Origin: SHZI01 sp963802215
GTDB taxonomy: Bacteria > Pseudomonadota > Gammaproteobacteria > Steroidobacterales > GCA-2729495
Assembly: GCA_963802215.1 (NCBI GenBank)
Contig: CAWDHQ010000002.1
Span: 1,116,001-1,180,000 of the forward strand
DNA length: 64,000 bases
Direction: 5' to 3'
The position numbers were made by a program, and so were the translations under genes. Below are positions 35,032 to 43,859 of this stretch, piece by piece. Every line of letters begins with the position of its first letter. Position 1 is the stretch's first letter. Below the pieces are notes generated by a model. The model ran no database searches and was not told the DNA's origin. It worked only from the letters and a program-made list of their open reading frames with translations.

Positions 35032-35901
35032 GTGTCGCACGGCGTTTCCCTGCTGCCGCGGTTGATCGCGGCAGTGCTGCTGCTGATGGCCGGCGACCTG
35101 CCGGCCCAGCAGCTCCTGCCCGTGCCGGAACTTACGGGGCGGGTCGTCGACCTGACCGGTACCTTGTCGCCCGCCGAGCAGGAGGCGCTCAAGGGCCGGC
35201 TTGCCGACCTGGAGGCGCGGAAGGGCAGCCAGATCGTCGTTCTTCTCATCTCCAGTGTGCGTCCCGAGACCATCGAGCAGTTCGCCATTCGGGTAGCAGA
35301 CAGCTGGAAGCCCGGACGCCTCGGTGTGGATGATGGCGTGCTGCTTCTGGTGGCTAAGGACGACAGGGAAGTCCGGATCGATGTGCGCTATGGCCTTGAG
35401 GGCGCAATCCCGGACGCGACGGCCAACCGGGTGATCGACGAGTACATCCTGCCGCGGTTCCGGGAGGGCGACTATGCGGGCGGCATTGCCTCCGGTACGG
35501 ACCGCCTCATTGCGCTGGTAGATGGGGAACCGCTCCCGCCACCGCAGCAACAGGACAGCGGCAATACCCTTGAAAGCGTGTTCCCGGTGATCTTCATTCT
35601 GTCGCTTGTCGTTGGCCAGTTACTCCGACGTCTGCTAGGCCAGTTTCCGGGTGCGCTGGGCACGGGTGCCATTGCCGGTCTCGTGACCTGGTTGCTCGCC
35701 GGTGTCCTCGGCCTCACCCTGTTCATGGGTGTCGTGGGTTTCTTCATCGGCCTGGTGGCGGGCGGGAACGGGGGTCGCTGGGCGAGTCACCCGCGGGGCC
35801 GCCACGGCGGCGGCTTTGGCGGGGGTTTCGGCGGCGGGGGTGGCGGGTTCCGTGGTGGCGGAGGTCTCGGGGGAGGCGGCGGCGCGTCGGGCCGCTGGTA
35901 G
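35032..35901 (+). CDS. TPM-domain (YgcG-like) membrane protein with Gly-rich tail
   Basis: The 289-aa protein starts at a GTG, has a signal peptide (LPRLIAAVLLLMAGDLPAQQ), a TPM domain (about 35-165, VVDLTGTLSPAEQEALKGRL and RLGVDDGVLLLVAKDDREV) facing the periplasm, two C-terminal spans (about 182-205 and 215-245) and a Gly-rich tail GFGGGFGGGGGGFRGGG. This is the typical partner of LemA. It probably has phosphatase-like or chaperone-like activity as proposed for TPM domains. Confidence 0.93.
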   Translation: MSHGVSLLPRLIAAVLLLMAGDLPAQQLLPVPELTGRVVDLTGTLSPAEQEALKGRLADLEARKGSQIVVLLISSVRPETIEQFAIRVADSWKPGRLGVDDGVLLLVAKDDREVRIDVRYGLEGAIPDATANRVIDEYILPRFREGDYAGGIASGTDRLIALVDGEPLPPPQQQDSGNTLESVFPVIFILSLVVGQLLRRLLGQFPGALGTGAIAGLVTWLLAGVLGLTLFMGVVGFFIGLVAGGNGGRWASHPRGRHGGGFGGGFGGGGGGFRGGGGLGGGGGASGRW

Positions 35902-36402
35902 ATGATGATGGCCAGGCGTTGGCTGCAGAATCTGACGACGACGCACTTCGCCCTGCGGCGCAACTTTCCGCCCGCCACGCTCTCCGCCATCGACGCGGCC
36001 ATCGCCGCGTCGGAGCGCACTCACCGGGCGGAGATCCGCTGCGCGATCGAGACGGCCCTGCCCGCGGGCGAGTTGTTCCGGGGGGTAACGGGCACGGCAC
36101 GGGCCGCCGAGGTGTTCTCGGGCCTGGGCGTGTGGGACACGGCGGAGAACAACGGCGTGCTGGTGTACGTGCTGCTCGCCGAGCGGCGCATCGAGATCGT
36201 GGCGGATCGGGGCTTTATGGGCCGGGTGGCGTCGACGGAGTGGGAGGCCATCTGCCACGCCATGGAAGCAGCGTTTCGGGCGGGAGATTACGAGGGCGGG
36301 ACGCTGGCAGCCCTGGCCCGCATCAGCGCCCTGGCCCGCCAGCATTTCCCCGCGGATGGCGAAGATCGCAATGAGTTGCCTGACCGGACCGTGCTGCTCT
36401 GA
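35902..36402 (+). CDS. TPM-domain protein, 166 aa
   Basis: A second, shorter TPM-domain protein begins immediately after the previous stop. It has no signal peptide and no membrane span. Segments such as NNGVLVYVLLAERRIEIVAD and AFRAGDYEGGTLAALARISA match the TPM_phosphatase family. It closes the lemA-TPM-TPM operon and probably works with the membrane-bound partner from the cytoplasmic side. Confidence 0.88.
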   Translation: MMMARRWLQNLTTTHFALRRNFPPATLSAIDAAIAASERTHRAEIRCAIETALPAGELFRGVTGTARAAEVFSGLGVWDTAENNGVLVYVLLAERRIEIVADRGFMGRVASTEWEAICHAMEAAFRAGDYEGGTLAALARISALARQHFPADGEDRNELPDRTVLL

Positions 36403-36431
36403 CCGGGCGACCCGGGTCCGGCCGGAGTGGC

Positions 36432-36545
36432 CTAGAACACATCAGCCAGGATGATGAAGCGGACGATGCCGGCGAGCGCGGCGATGGCGAGTACGCCTAT
36501 GATGGCGACCTCCACGTATTGACCCAGATCCTTGAACTTTGACAT
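36432..36545 (-). CDS. 37-aa single-span membrane peptide
   Basis: The frame begins MSKFKDLGQYVEVAIIGVLA and continues through an uninterrupted hydrophobic helix (about 12-35) to ADVF. CAGGAG lies six bases upstream of the ATG. The stop comes 29 bases after the TPM cluster end (convergent). An overall plan like that of the 38-aa peptide at 1393-1509 (polar N-terminus of about 10-18 residues, then one helix to the end), but no clear sequence identity. Function unknown. Confidence 0.65.
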   Translation of the reverse strand: MSKFKDLGQYVEVAIIGVLAIAALAGIVRFIILADVF

Positions 36546-36603
36546 GGCACGCTCCTGTGATATCCCGCGAAAAAGTCTCCTGGCAACCGGTGTCCGGCGC
36601 CGG

Positions 36604-38106
36604 GTGAACAGTATCGCAACCGCGGCCGTCATCGCCATGTCCCTGCTCGCCGCGACCAATGCCGCCGCCGTACCCGATGGACTCCTCCGGCAGGAGACCG
36701 CCACCCTGGCGGGCCAGCGCCCGGGACTGTCGGGCGTCCTGCTGCTGGACACGGGCATCGATGCCCTCCGCCAGCGGGATGCCCTTATCGAGGCGGCGAC
36801 ACAGACGATCGACGCGCAATACTACATCTGGAATTCCGACGCTTCCGGCCGTTACCTGGCGGCCCGGCTGCTGACGGCGGCGGAGCGGGGCGTGCGGGTT
36901 CGGATCATCCTGGACGACATCAACGCCGCCGGGCGTGACGAGGCCATTGCGCGCCTGGCGGCGCATCCCAACGTGCAGGTCCGGATCTACAACCCGACGG
37001 CGGCGCGCCAGGGCTTCCTGCGGCTCGTCGGCTTCATCAGCGACTTTTCCCGCCTGAACCGCCGGATGCACAACAAGTCGTTCACCGCGGATGGGGCCGT
37101 GACCATCGTTGGTGGCCGGAACGTGGGCGACGAGTATTTCGACCTGGATCCGGAGATGAACTTCCGTGACCGGGAGCTGCTGGCCGTCGGGCCCGTGGTC
37201 AGCGACGTCGGCGCAGGCTTCGAGGCCTTCTGGAACAGCGCCTGGACGCGGCCGGTGGAGTCCCTGGCAATGGCGGACGGGGAGCTGGACGTCCTGGAGT
37301 CGCTCGCGGCAGCCGTCGGGGAAGTCACTGCGCTGGGCTACCGGGTGCCGGACGACCTGCCGCGCGAGGCCGTGGCCCGGACGCTCCCGTCCCTCTTGTG
37401 GGCGCCGGCCCGCCTGGTGTTCGATGCGCCGCCGACCGCGGACGAGATCGAGGCCTCGGACGCGGCGCAGCCGGTAGCGCAGGAACTGCGCAGGGTCGTG
37501 GCCGGTGCCCGCCGCGAGATCCTGGTGGAGTCCGCCTACTTCATCCTCGGCGACGAAAGCCTGGAGCAGGTGGCCCGGCTGCGCACTGCCGGCGTGCAGG
37601 TCCGCGCGCTCACCAATTCGCTGGCCTCCAACGATCTGGTGACCAATCATTCCGGCTATGCGCGCCGGCGGTCCGCGATGCTGGCTGCGGGCATGGAGCT
37701 CTTCGAGCTGCGCCCCGACGCGGCGGCCTGCCAGCGCCTCGTCACCGTGTCCCGGGCCTGCGAGCACGGGCCGGCCTTCTCGCTCCACTCCAAGACGATG
37801 GTGCTCGACCGGAGCGTGGTCTACGTCGGGTCCTTCAACTTCAATCTGCGCTCGACGTACCTGAACTCCGAGACCGCCCTGATCGTGGACAGCCCGGAGC
37901 TGGCCGAAGGGGTGGCGGTCTCGATGGAAGAGCTGCTCCGGCCCGACAGCAGCTGGCAGGTGCTGCGCCGGGAGGACGGTGGCCTGGAGTGGGTCACGCA
38001 AGTGGACGGCTGGGAAGTGCGGGAGACCCACGAGCCCATGACGAGCTTCGGTCGGCGGTTCAACTCCGGGTTCTACCGGCTGTTTCCTCTGGAGAAGTAC
38101 CTGTAG
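36604..38106 (+). CDS. Phospholipase D-like protein (cardiolipin synthase ClsC type)
   Basis: The 500-aa protein has two HKD motifs: HNKSFTADGAVTIVGGRN in the first half and HSKTMVLDRSVVYVGSFNFN in the second, with QYYIWNSDASGRYLAARLL before the first. This is the ClsC-like PLD family that transfers phosphatidyl groups. The N-terminus is hydrophobic (ATAAVIAMSLLAATNAAA), suggesting export. The start is uncertain: the GTG at 36604 leaves room for a promoter of the opposite 37-aa gene, whereas ATG at 36544 or 36532 would overlap it. Confidence 0.88.
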   Translation: MNSIATAAVIAMSLLAATNAAAVPDGLLRQETATLAGQRPGLSGVLLLDTGIDALRQRDALIEAATQTIDAQYYIWNSDASGRYLAARLLTAAERGVRVRIILDDINAAGRDEAIARLAAHPNVQVRIYNPTAARQGFLRLVGFISDFSRLNRRMHNKSFTADGAVTIVGGRNVGDEYFDLDPEMNFRDRELLAVGPVVSDVGAGFEAFWNSAWTRPVESLAMADGELDVLESLAAAVGEVTALGYRVPDDLPREAVARTLPSLLWAPARLVFDAPPTADEIEASDAAQPVAQELRRVVAGARREILVESAYFILGDESLEQVARLRTAGVQVRALTNSLASNDLVTNHSGYARRRSAMLAAGMELFELRPDAAACQRLVTVSRACEHGPAFSLHSKTMVLDRSVVYVGSFNFNLRSTYLNSETALIVDSPELAEGVAVSMEELLRPDSSWQVLRREDGGLEWVTQVDGWEVRETHEPMTSFGRRFNSGFYRLFPLEKYL

Positions 38107-38164
38107 AGCGACGAGTCGCGACGGGGAGATTCGGGCTGCGCCTGATGACCAGACTGGAGCCCCG

Positions 38165-38461
38165 TCAAGATCTCTCCCGCCAAATCAGGGGATCGCGGCG
38201 CGCGTGGAACACGCAGAGCACTACAACCCGTTCCGCTCGGGTGCGAAAAAAGATTGAGTAAGGGAATCGCCGCACCCGGACGCATCGCACGTCGGCGAGC
38301 ATCCGGGGAAAGCGGTGGGGTTCTTCGCACGCCTGCTGCAATGCGTGCTCGATCTCTGCCACGAACTCGACCCCAAGCCCGGATCGTTGCGCCTCATACC
38401 AACCGGCCGCCTCGTCGTACTCCAGGCGTGCTGCGGCCCGAAAGAACGGCCTGAAGGTCAC
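38165..38461 (-). CDS. ParE/RelE-family toxin
   Basis: The 98-aa protein is a complete ParE/RelE-like toxin (FRAAARLEYDEAAGWYEAQR, HRFPRMLADVRCVRVRRFPY, VVVLCVFHARRDPLIWRERS). RelE members cut mRNA on the ribosome and ParE members poison gyrase; this one is closest in style to the plasmid stabilisation subgroup. Its ATG overlaps the antitoxin stop (ATGA). Confidence 0.87.
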   Translation of the reverse strand: MTFRPFFRAAARLEYDEAAGWYEAQRSGLGVEFVAEIEHALQQACEEPHRFPRMLADVRCVRVRRFPYSIFFRTRAERVVVLCVFHARRDPLIWRERS

Positions 38462-38688
38462 TTCCCGAGACGGGACAGTGTCGAAGCCTTGACCTGCTCC
38501 CAGGGCGTCACGTCGCCTGGGTGAGCATCATCCGCTTCCAGTCGCTTCTGCAACTCGGCGCGCTGGGAATGGGTCAACGGTACCGCGGAGCTGTCGGCTG
38601 CAATGCTGTCCCAGATCTGTTCCACCAATGCCAACCGCTCCTCGACCGGGAGTCGGTCAATTCCGAGGGACTTGATTGAAGCATTCAT
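38458..38688 (-). CDS. Antitoxin of the ParE/RelE pair (addiction-module family)
   Basis: The 76-aa protein starts MNASIKSLGIDRLPVEERLA, then LVEQIWDSIAADSSAVPLTH and QRAELQKRLEADDAHPGDV, the pattern of the putative addiction-module antitoxins (TIGR02574) that pair with ParE/RelE toxins. It precedes the toxin and overlaps it by four bases. Ribosome site GGAGG lies 5-9 bases before the ATG. The local sequence is less GC-rich than its neighbours, consistent with transfer. Confidence 0.87.
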   Translation of the reverse strand: MNASIKSLGIDRLPVEERLALVEQIWDSIAADSSAVPLTHSQRAELQKRLEADDAHPGDVTPWEQVKASTLSRLGK

Positions 38689-38796
38689 AGGAGCGCCTCC
38701 GACAGAAGCAACTTCAATCTAGCAGAGGTGTCGGGTTGCGGCCAGTGCTGACATAACGCCCGCGACAATCCGGCCCAGGGCCTACGCGAAGCGAAA

Positions 38797-39069
38797 TCAG
38801 TACCACCCGGGCGAAGGAGGTCCGACGAGACAATCCATGCCTTCTTCGTCGATAGTCTTTAGTACTTCCTCGAGTGCCGCTTGCTCACTCCGGAAGGAGT
38901 AAATCCAACCGGTCAAGTTGCCGTACTCGTCCACGACCTGCAGCAGCCAGCCATCGCCACCGTCCCCATGGATTTCCACCTGGACGGTCTTGCCCTCGCG
39001 GGTCAGCGATTGACACAGTTCCGACACTTTCGGGATGGACTCTTCGGGTACCGCCCGGCCATTCTTCAT
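38797..39069 (-). CDS. Hypothetical protein, 90 aa
   Basis: The protein begins MKNGRAVPEESIPKVSELCQ and contains a beta-rich core (KTVQVEIHGDGGDGWLLQV, LTGWIYSFRSEQAALEEVL), suggesting a small mixed alpha/beta fold. I do not recognise a family. The frame is open further upstream as far as a copy of the dispersed repeat, but the extension has no support. Codon use is less GC-biased than nearby genes, as in the adjacent toxin-antitoxin pair, so the whole 38.1-39.2 kb stretch may be acquired. Confidence 0.5.
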   Translation of the reverse strand: MKNGRAVPEESIPKVSELCQSLTREGKTVQVEIHGDGGDGWLLQVVDEYGNLTGWIYSFRSEQAALEEVLKTIDEEGMDCLVGPPSPGWY

Positions 39070-39211
39070 GTGATGTACGGTGACCCATTGGGGTGCCAGA
39101 CGGAAGCCGCATTTCTGATGATCTTGGAGAGAAACGCGGATGGGCCGTATGGGGTCGCCGTACGACGAATCTATGGCAGAACGGAGACCTTGATCGTGAG
39201 GGATGAATTGT

Positions 39212-39234
39212 GTCGCGCCTGAAGGCGCTCCTAC
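39212..39234. repeat. Single REP-like unit (reverse orientation)
   Basis: GTCGCGCCTGAAGGCGCTCC followed by TAC: one unit, in the variant where the core is CCTTCAGG. It lies 17 bases after the stop of the secreted FecR/dockerin-like gene and at the edge of the lower-GC toxin-antitoxin stretch. Confidence 0.88.
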
Positions 39235-39250
39235 TCCCGCAGGCCCGGTC

Positions 39251-40717
39251 TCAGGGCGCCAACCCCGACGGTCCCGGCGGTGCACCGAGCAGCTGCCGGA
39301 AGAGGCCGGTGTCCTGGGCGTTCACCGCGCCATTGCAGTTCAGGTCGGCCTTGTTGCGGCCCGTCGCCGGGCTGGGCTGGCCGAGCTGCGCGCGGAACAG
39401 CCCGGTGTCCTGGGCATTGGTGGCGCCGTTGTTGTTCAGGTCGCCATCGCAGCGGTTGCCGAAGCCGTCCCCGTCGCTGTCGCACTGGCTGGCGTTGGCG
39501 ACGTTGAGGCAGCTGTCCACGGCATCCGCCACGCCATCGCCATCGGCGTCCGGGATCGGACCCGTCGTGACCGTCGAGTCGTTGAAGTAGATCGCCACCG
39601 GCGCGTCGTGGACGGTGGTCTCGCCGGTGCCCCAGGGCGTGATTTCCACCCGCCCCTCGGTCAGGTAGAGCTCGTTCACCGGGGCGCCCGGGTCGAAGCG
39701 GCCGCGGAAGGCGGTCCCGCGGACGCCGATGTTCCCATATGCCGTGTTCAGGTTGGCGTGGGCGGCGGCATCCGGGTCGTAGTCCCAATCCGGGGGGCTC
39801 TTGACGAAGACGCCCTCGAGCAGCGAGAAGAAGCTCGGGCCCGACGTAGGCTGGCCCTGGGACGGAGGCTCGAGGATGTCGTCGTCCAGGCGCATGCCGC
39901 CGGGACCGGAGAAAGTCCAGGCTGAGTTGTCGGTCAGCTTTAAGGTCCCGCCGCCGCCGGCCGGTGCAATGACGTGGTCGTTCCGGCGCAGCGGCGAGCC
40001 GAGCGCAAGCGGTGTCTCCGCACCGCCCGGGCCCACCAGGCGCAGGCCGTTGCCCCGGAGGTCCGTGACCTCGCCGACGATGGCGCAGGGAATCTCGTAG
40101 TACAGGTTCCGGGTCGCAATGGTCCCGTAGCTGTTCTGGACCTTCACCTCGTGCTGGCCGGGCGCCGCCGTCGGCACCTCGAAGCTGAACGTGAACTGGC
40201 CCAGCTCGTTCGGGTAGTTGCCGGCGGAGCCCGGGATCAGCATCCCGTCGAAATAGATGCCCGCCGCGGCACCCACCCCGAAGAAGCGCCCCGAGGCGGT
40301 GACCGTGTCGCCCGGTGCGGCGCACATGGGGGAATAGGTGAATTCGGGTTTGGCCACGTTGTAGGTGTCGGAGGCGGTCTCGCCGATGCTGTTCCGAGCC
40401 TCGATCGTCAGGGTGCCCGGAGGTCCGCCGGGCAGGTTGACGTCGAACGAGCAGTTGGCCCGGCTCTCTGCGGGGCAGGAGCCGAGCGAGGCGGTCGTCA
40501 CGCCGTTGACTACCACGAAGAACGCCGTGTTGTACCCGATCCCGTCGAGGTCGAAGCCCGACGAGGTCAGCGTGACCTCTCGGCCGGCCGCGCCGGACCC
40601 CGGGCTCACGTTGAGGCTGGCGGCCAGGGCGAGCTCTCCGGTGAAGGCGGTGCTCAGGAGCCCTGCAAGGAGGACGCGCAGATGCCGGCAAAGGAACCGT
40701 TGGAAGGTTGCGGCCAT
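39251..40717 (-). CDS. Secreted IPT / FecR / thrombospondin-3 / dockerin-like protein
   Basis: The 488-aa protein has a signal peptide (VLLAGLLSTAFTGELALAAS), two immunoglobulin-like (IPT/TIG-type) repeats (about 33-205), a FecR domain (about 210-385, with GVFVKSPPDWDYDPDAAAHA and NIGVRGTAFRGRFD) and a Ca-binding tail (about 395-488). The tail has type-3 thrombospondin loops (DADGDGVADAVDSC, DSDGDGFGNRCDGD) and two dockerin-like units (DLNNNGATNAQDTGLFRAQL and DLNCNGAVNAQDTGLFRQLL). Likely a secreted or surface protein. FecR domains usually sense iron transport; alone, without sigma factor, its role is unclear. The ATG at 40717 has GGAGCA upstream. Confidence 0.8.
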   Translation of the reverse strand: MAATFQRFLCRHLRVLLAGLLSTAFTGELALAASLNVSPGSGAAGREVTLTSSGFDLDGIGYNTAFFVVVNGVTTASLGSCPAESRANCSFDVNLPGGPPGTLTIEARNSIGETASDTYNVAKPEFTYSPMCAAPGDTVTASGRFFGVGAAAGIYFDGMLIPGSAGNYPNELGQFTFSFEVPTAAPGQHEVKVQNSYGTIATRNLYYEIPCAIVGEVTDLRGNGLRLVGPGGAETPLALGSPLRRNDHVIAPAGGGGTLKLTDNSAWTFSGPGGMRLDDDILEPPSQGQPTSGPSFFSLLEGVFVKSPPDWDYDPDAAAHANLNTAYGNIGVRGTAFRGRFDPGAPVNELYLTEGRVEITPWGTGETTVHDAPVAIYFNDSTVTTGPIPDADGDGVADAVDSCLNVANASQCDSDGDGFGNRCDGDLNNNGATNAQDTGLFRAQLGQPSPATGRNKADLNCNGAVNAQDTGLFRQLLGAPPGPSGLAP

Positions 40718-40890
40718 GGATCTGCTCCGGGTCTGCGCCGTGGATAGCGGGCTGCGTTGCAACCGACTATAGGCTCGGCCGCGTTGGCCTGTCACGACGA
40801 TTCCGTTGGCTTCTGTCAATGAGCGTGTAAGGCAATCCGACAGAACACTGTCGCCAGGAGTTCGACCTGCCCCCGGCAGCCGGCGCCGTT

Positions 40891-42138
40891 TCAGTCCAGC
40901 ACGTGGGACAGCAGCCCGTCCGCCAGCTTCGGCTCGAACCAGGTGGACTTGGGCGGCATCACCTGGTTGGCGTCGGCCACCGCCATCAGCGCATCCAGGC
41001 TCGTGGGAAACATGGCGAAGGCCACCGCCATCTCGCCGCTGTCCACCCGCCGCTCGAGTTCCTCCAGGCCGCGGATCCCGCCGACGAAGTCGATGCGCTT
41101 GTCGCGCCGCGGGTCGCCGATGCCGAGCACGGGCGCCAGCAGGTGATCCTGCAGCAGGCTGACGTCCAGGCTGGCCACGGGATCCTTTGGGATCAGGGCG
41201 TGCTGGATGTCCAGCCGGTACCACTGGCCCTCCAGGTACATGCCGAACTGGCCGGCGTGCGCCGGGCGTGCCTGCTCCGGCACCGGCGTGACGGTGAACT
41301 CCCGGGCGATACGCACCAGGAAGTCCGCCACGGCGTGGCCGTTGAGATCCTTCACCACCCGGTTGTAGTCCAGGATCCGCATCTCGTCGTGGGGGAAGGC
41401 CACGCACAGGAAGTAGTTGTAGTCCACGTCGCCGGAGTGATGCGGGTTGCCCTCGCCCCGGGCGGCGGCGACCCGTGACGCCGCGGCGGACCGGTGATGG
41501 CCGTCGGCGATGTACAGGGAGTCCATGGCATCGACGATGCGGGTGATGGCGCTGACCTGCTCCCGGTCGCTGATCACCCAGATGGAGTGGCAGACGCCGT
41601 CGTCCGCCTTCGCCTCGCAGGCTGGCATGTGCCGCAGGTTGTCGTTGATGATCTGCCGCAGTTCCGGGTTGCTGCGGTAGGCGAGCAGCACCGGCCCGGT
41701 CTGGGCATTCAGCGCCGTGATCTGGCGGACCCGGTCGTCTTCCTTGTCCGGCCGGGTGAACTCGTGCTTGCGGATGCGGTTGCGGTCGTATTCGACGACG
41801 CTTCCCACGCAGCCAATTCCCGTCTGCAGGTGCTCGCCCATGCGGAGCTGGTACACGTAATAGTGGGGCTGCTCGTCACGGACGAGCACGCCGCCGTCGA
41901 TGAGCTTTCGCAGGTTCTCCGCGCCCTTCGCGTAGACCGCGCTGGAACTGGGGTCCGTCCCCTCCGGCAGGTCGATCTCGGGCTTCGAGATGTGGAGGAA
42001 GCTCGACGGGCGGCCACGGGCCCTGTGCCGGGCTTCCTCGGTGTTCAGCACGTCGTAGGGCGGGGCGGCCACGGCGGGCGCCTGGCCGGGGGCCGGGCGG
42101 AGGGCGCGGAAGGGCTTTATGAGAGTGTGCATGGGCAT
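40891..42138 (-). CDS. DUF1015 family protein
   Basis: The 415-aa protein is a full-length DUF1015 member: FRALRPAPGQAPAVAAPPYD at the start, LHISKPEIDLPEG, VYQLRMGEHLQTGIGCVGSV, and YIADGHHRSAAASRVAAARG with the invariant DGHHR near residue 215. A kinase or hydrolase role has been suggested from structure but not shown. Often placed next to serB or serine synthesis genes, which are not seen here. Confidence 0.9.
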   Translation of the reverse strand: MPMHTLIKPFRALRPAPGQAPAVAAPPYDVLNTEEARHRARGRPSSFLHISKPEIDLPEGTDPSSSAVYAKGAENLRKLIDGGVLVRDEQPHYYVYQLRMGEHLQTGIGCVGSVVEYDRNRIRKHEFTRPDKEDDRVRQITALNAQTGPVLLAYRSNPELRQIINDNLRHMPACEAKADDGVCHSIWVISDREQVSAITRIVDAMDSLYIADGHHRSAAASRVAAARGEGNPHHSGDVDYNYFLCVAFPHDEMRILDYNRVVKDLNGHAVADFLVRIAREFTVTPVPEQARPAHAGQFGMYLEGQWYRLDIQHALIPKDPVASLDVSLLQDHLLAPVLGIGDPRRDKRIDFVGGIRGLEELERRVDSGEMAVAFAMFPTSLDALMAVADANQVMPPKSTWFEPKLADGLLSHVLD

Positions 42139-42155
42139 ATATGGTAATGGGTCTG

Positions 42156-42249
42156 GTGTAGGAGCGCCTTCAGGCGCGACCCCCTCCGGCGAGAATCGCG
42201 TCTGCGCGTCTCGAGCCGGAGGGGGTCGCGCCTGAAGGCGCTCCTACAC
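42156..42249. repeat. Perfect 35-bp REP-like inverted repeat
   Basis: Arms of 35 bases (42156-42190 and 42215-42249) are exact reverse complements: GTGTAGGAGCGCCTTCAGGC... and ...GCCTGAAGGCGCTCCTACAC. The 24-base loop is CG-rich. The right arm contains the stop TAG (42244-42246) of the flavin oxidase gene; the left arm lies 18 bases upstream of the DUF1015 start. Confidence 0.92.
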
Positions 42250-43698
42250 GAGGCCGAGGACTTCGAACGCCGCCCGCTCCCCGGATTCCATGGCGCCTTC
42301 CATGCCCCGGTTCGAGACCGCTGTGTGCTCGCCGCAGAAGTGGATCCGGCCCAGCGGTTTGCCGACCTCGCTGGCGAAGGCCGTCACCTGGCCCGGCGCC
42401 CAGACCGCCCAGTCGCCGGCGGAGAACTGGTCCCGGAACCAGGAGTGGTAGACCTTCGGCTCCACCTTGCCCTTCGCGGCGGGCCGCACGCGGTAGAAGT
42501 CGTCCAGGATCATCGCGATGGCATCCTTGGACTCGAGCGTGTCCATCCAGGTGGCGTTGCGGCCCCGCACCCAGATCGTGAGGCTCGTGATCTCCTGGGG
42601 CGTCTTGCCCTTGCGCTCGGCCACGACCATGCCGGCCAGGCCGTTGCTGAAGATGTTCGGGCTGCGGCCGTCCTCTTCCCAGTACGGCTTCTTAACGGCC
42701 AGGTGCAGCATGTTCACCGGCTGGGAGGCGAGGGTGTTGATCGCGAGGCCCTTGGTGCCCGTGGGCAGCGGGTCCAGGCGCACCCGCCGGAGGACGGGCA
42801 TCGGCAGCGAGGAGATTACGTAGTCGGCCTTGAACACGGTGCCATCGGCGCAGTGCACCTCGGTACCGCTGGCGGTCGAGCGGATCCCCGTGACATTGCT
42901 CCCGAAGCGTACGGGCTTCTTCAGGCCGTTGGCCATGGCCTCGGGGATGGACTGGTTGCCGCCGACGGCGGTGTAGCCGAAGGTCTTGCCGCCCAGCTGG
43001 GCCTGCATCATCGCGAAGGTGGTTCCGAACAGGACCATCATGGCCGACACGTCGTGGGCGGTCGTGCCGAAGTTCGGATTGGTGTTCCAGCACAACTCGA
43101 TGATCTCCTCGGAGACCCCGAGGGCGGTGAGCCACTGGTGCAGCGAAACGTCGTACTTCGCGTTGGCCGGGTCGAGCCACGCGTCGGCGCTCTTCAGCGG
43201 GTTGTTCTTGCCGATGAGCGGGTTCAGGTAGGACCAGGGCGTGCTCTGCCTGAAGGCGGCGGGGAAGGGGTTGCGCGGGTGCGTGGCCCACTGGTCCTTC
43301 GGGATCGCCGTGCCGTCGAGGATCAGTTCCCGCTCGTTGAAGAAGGGCACGATCGGCGTCACGTCGATCGTGCCCACGTTGAACTTCTTGATGGCATCCA
43401 TCAGCCGGGCGTAGCCGGCGCCGAAGGAAGTGCCGCCGGATTCCGGGTTGCCCGGGACGTCGCGATGGGACAGCACGCGGCCGCCCACCCGCTGCCGGCC
43501 CTCGAGCACCTGCACGTCCACGCCCTGCTCCTCGAGCAGCAGCGCGGCGTTTAGCCCGGACAGGCCGGCGCCAATGACGATGACCGTGGTCCGGTTCTGC
43601 GCCCGGACCACGCCGGCACTGCCGAGGGCGGCGGCGAGGGGCAGCGCTCCCATTCCCTTGACGAGGGCGCGGCGGCTGAAGCTGCTGGTATCGGGCAT
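42244..43698 (-). CDS. Tat-exported flavin monoamine oxidase family protein
   Basis: The 484-aa protein starts MPDTSSFSRRALVKGMGALP, a twin-arginine signal, then VIVIGAGLSGLNAALLLEEQ (FAD) and VGGRVLSHRD (GG-doublet), and a C-terminal IHFCGEHTAVSNRGMEGAME flavin motif. Paralogue of 31803-33224. Likely an exported amine or sterol-type oxidase; substrate unknown. The ATG at 43698 has a GCAGGA site upstream. It is divergent from the secreted DUF1838 gene. Confidence 0.88.
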   Translation of the reverse strand: MPDTSSFSRRALVKGMGALPLAAALGSAGVVRAQNRTTVIVIGAGLSGLNAALLLEEQGVDVQVLEGRQRVGGRVLSHRDVPGNPESGGTSFGAGYARLMDAIKKFNVGTIDVTPIVPFFNERELILDGTAIPKDQWATHPRNPFPAAFRQSTPWSYLNPLIGKNNPLKSADAWLDPANAKYDVSLHQWLTALGVSEEIIELCWNTNPNFGTTAHDVSAMMVLFGTTFAMMQAQLGGKTFGYTAVGGNQSIPEAMANGLKKPVRFGSNVTGIRSTASGTEVHCADGTVFKADYVISSLPMPVLRRVRLDPLPTGTKGLAINTLASQPVNMLHLAVKKPYWEEDGRSPNIFSNGLAGMVVAERKGKTPQEITSLTIWVRGRNATWMDTLESKDAIAMILDDFYRVRPAAKGKVEPKVYHSWFRDQFSAGDWAVWAPGQVTAFASEVGKPLGRIHFCGEHTAVSNRGMEGAMESGERAAFEVLGLV

Positions 43699-43859
43699 GG
43701 CAGGGTCCTGCTGGTTGGGACGCGAGGGCGCCAGCGCAAATGTTACACGGCGCCGCACCAATGCCGAAACGCGCGGTGGGAGCCGTGCTGGCCGTCAGCC
43801 GGGCGGCGGCGGGGCGCGAACACGGTACTATCGCCCCGACCGGATGATGGAGGCCTGGT

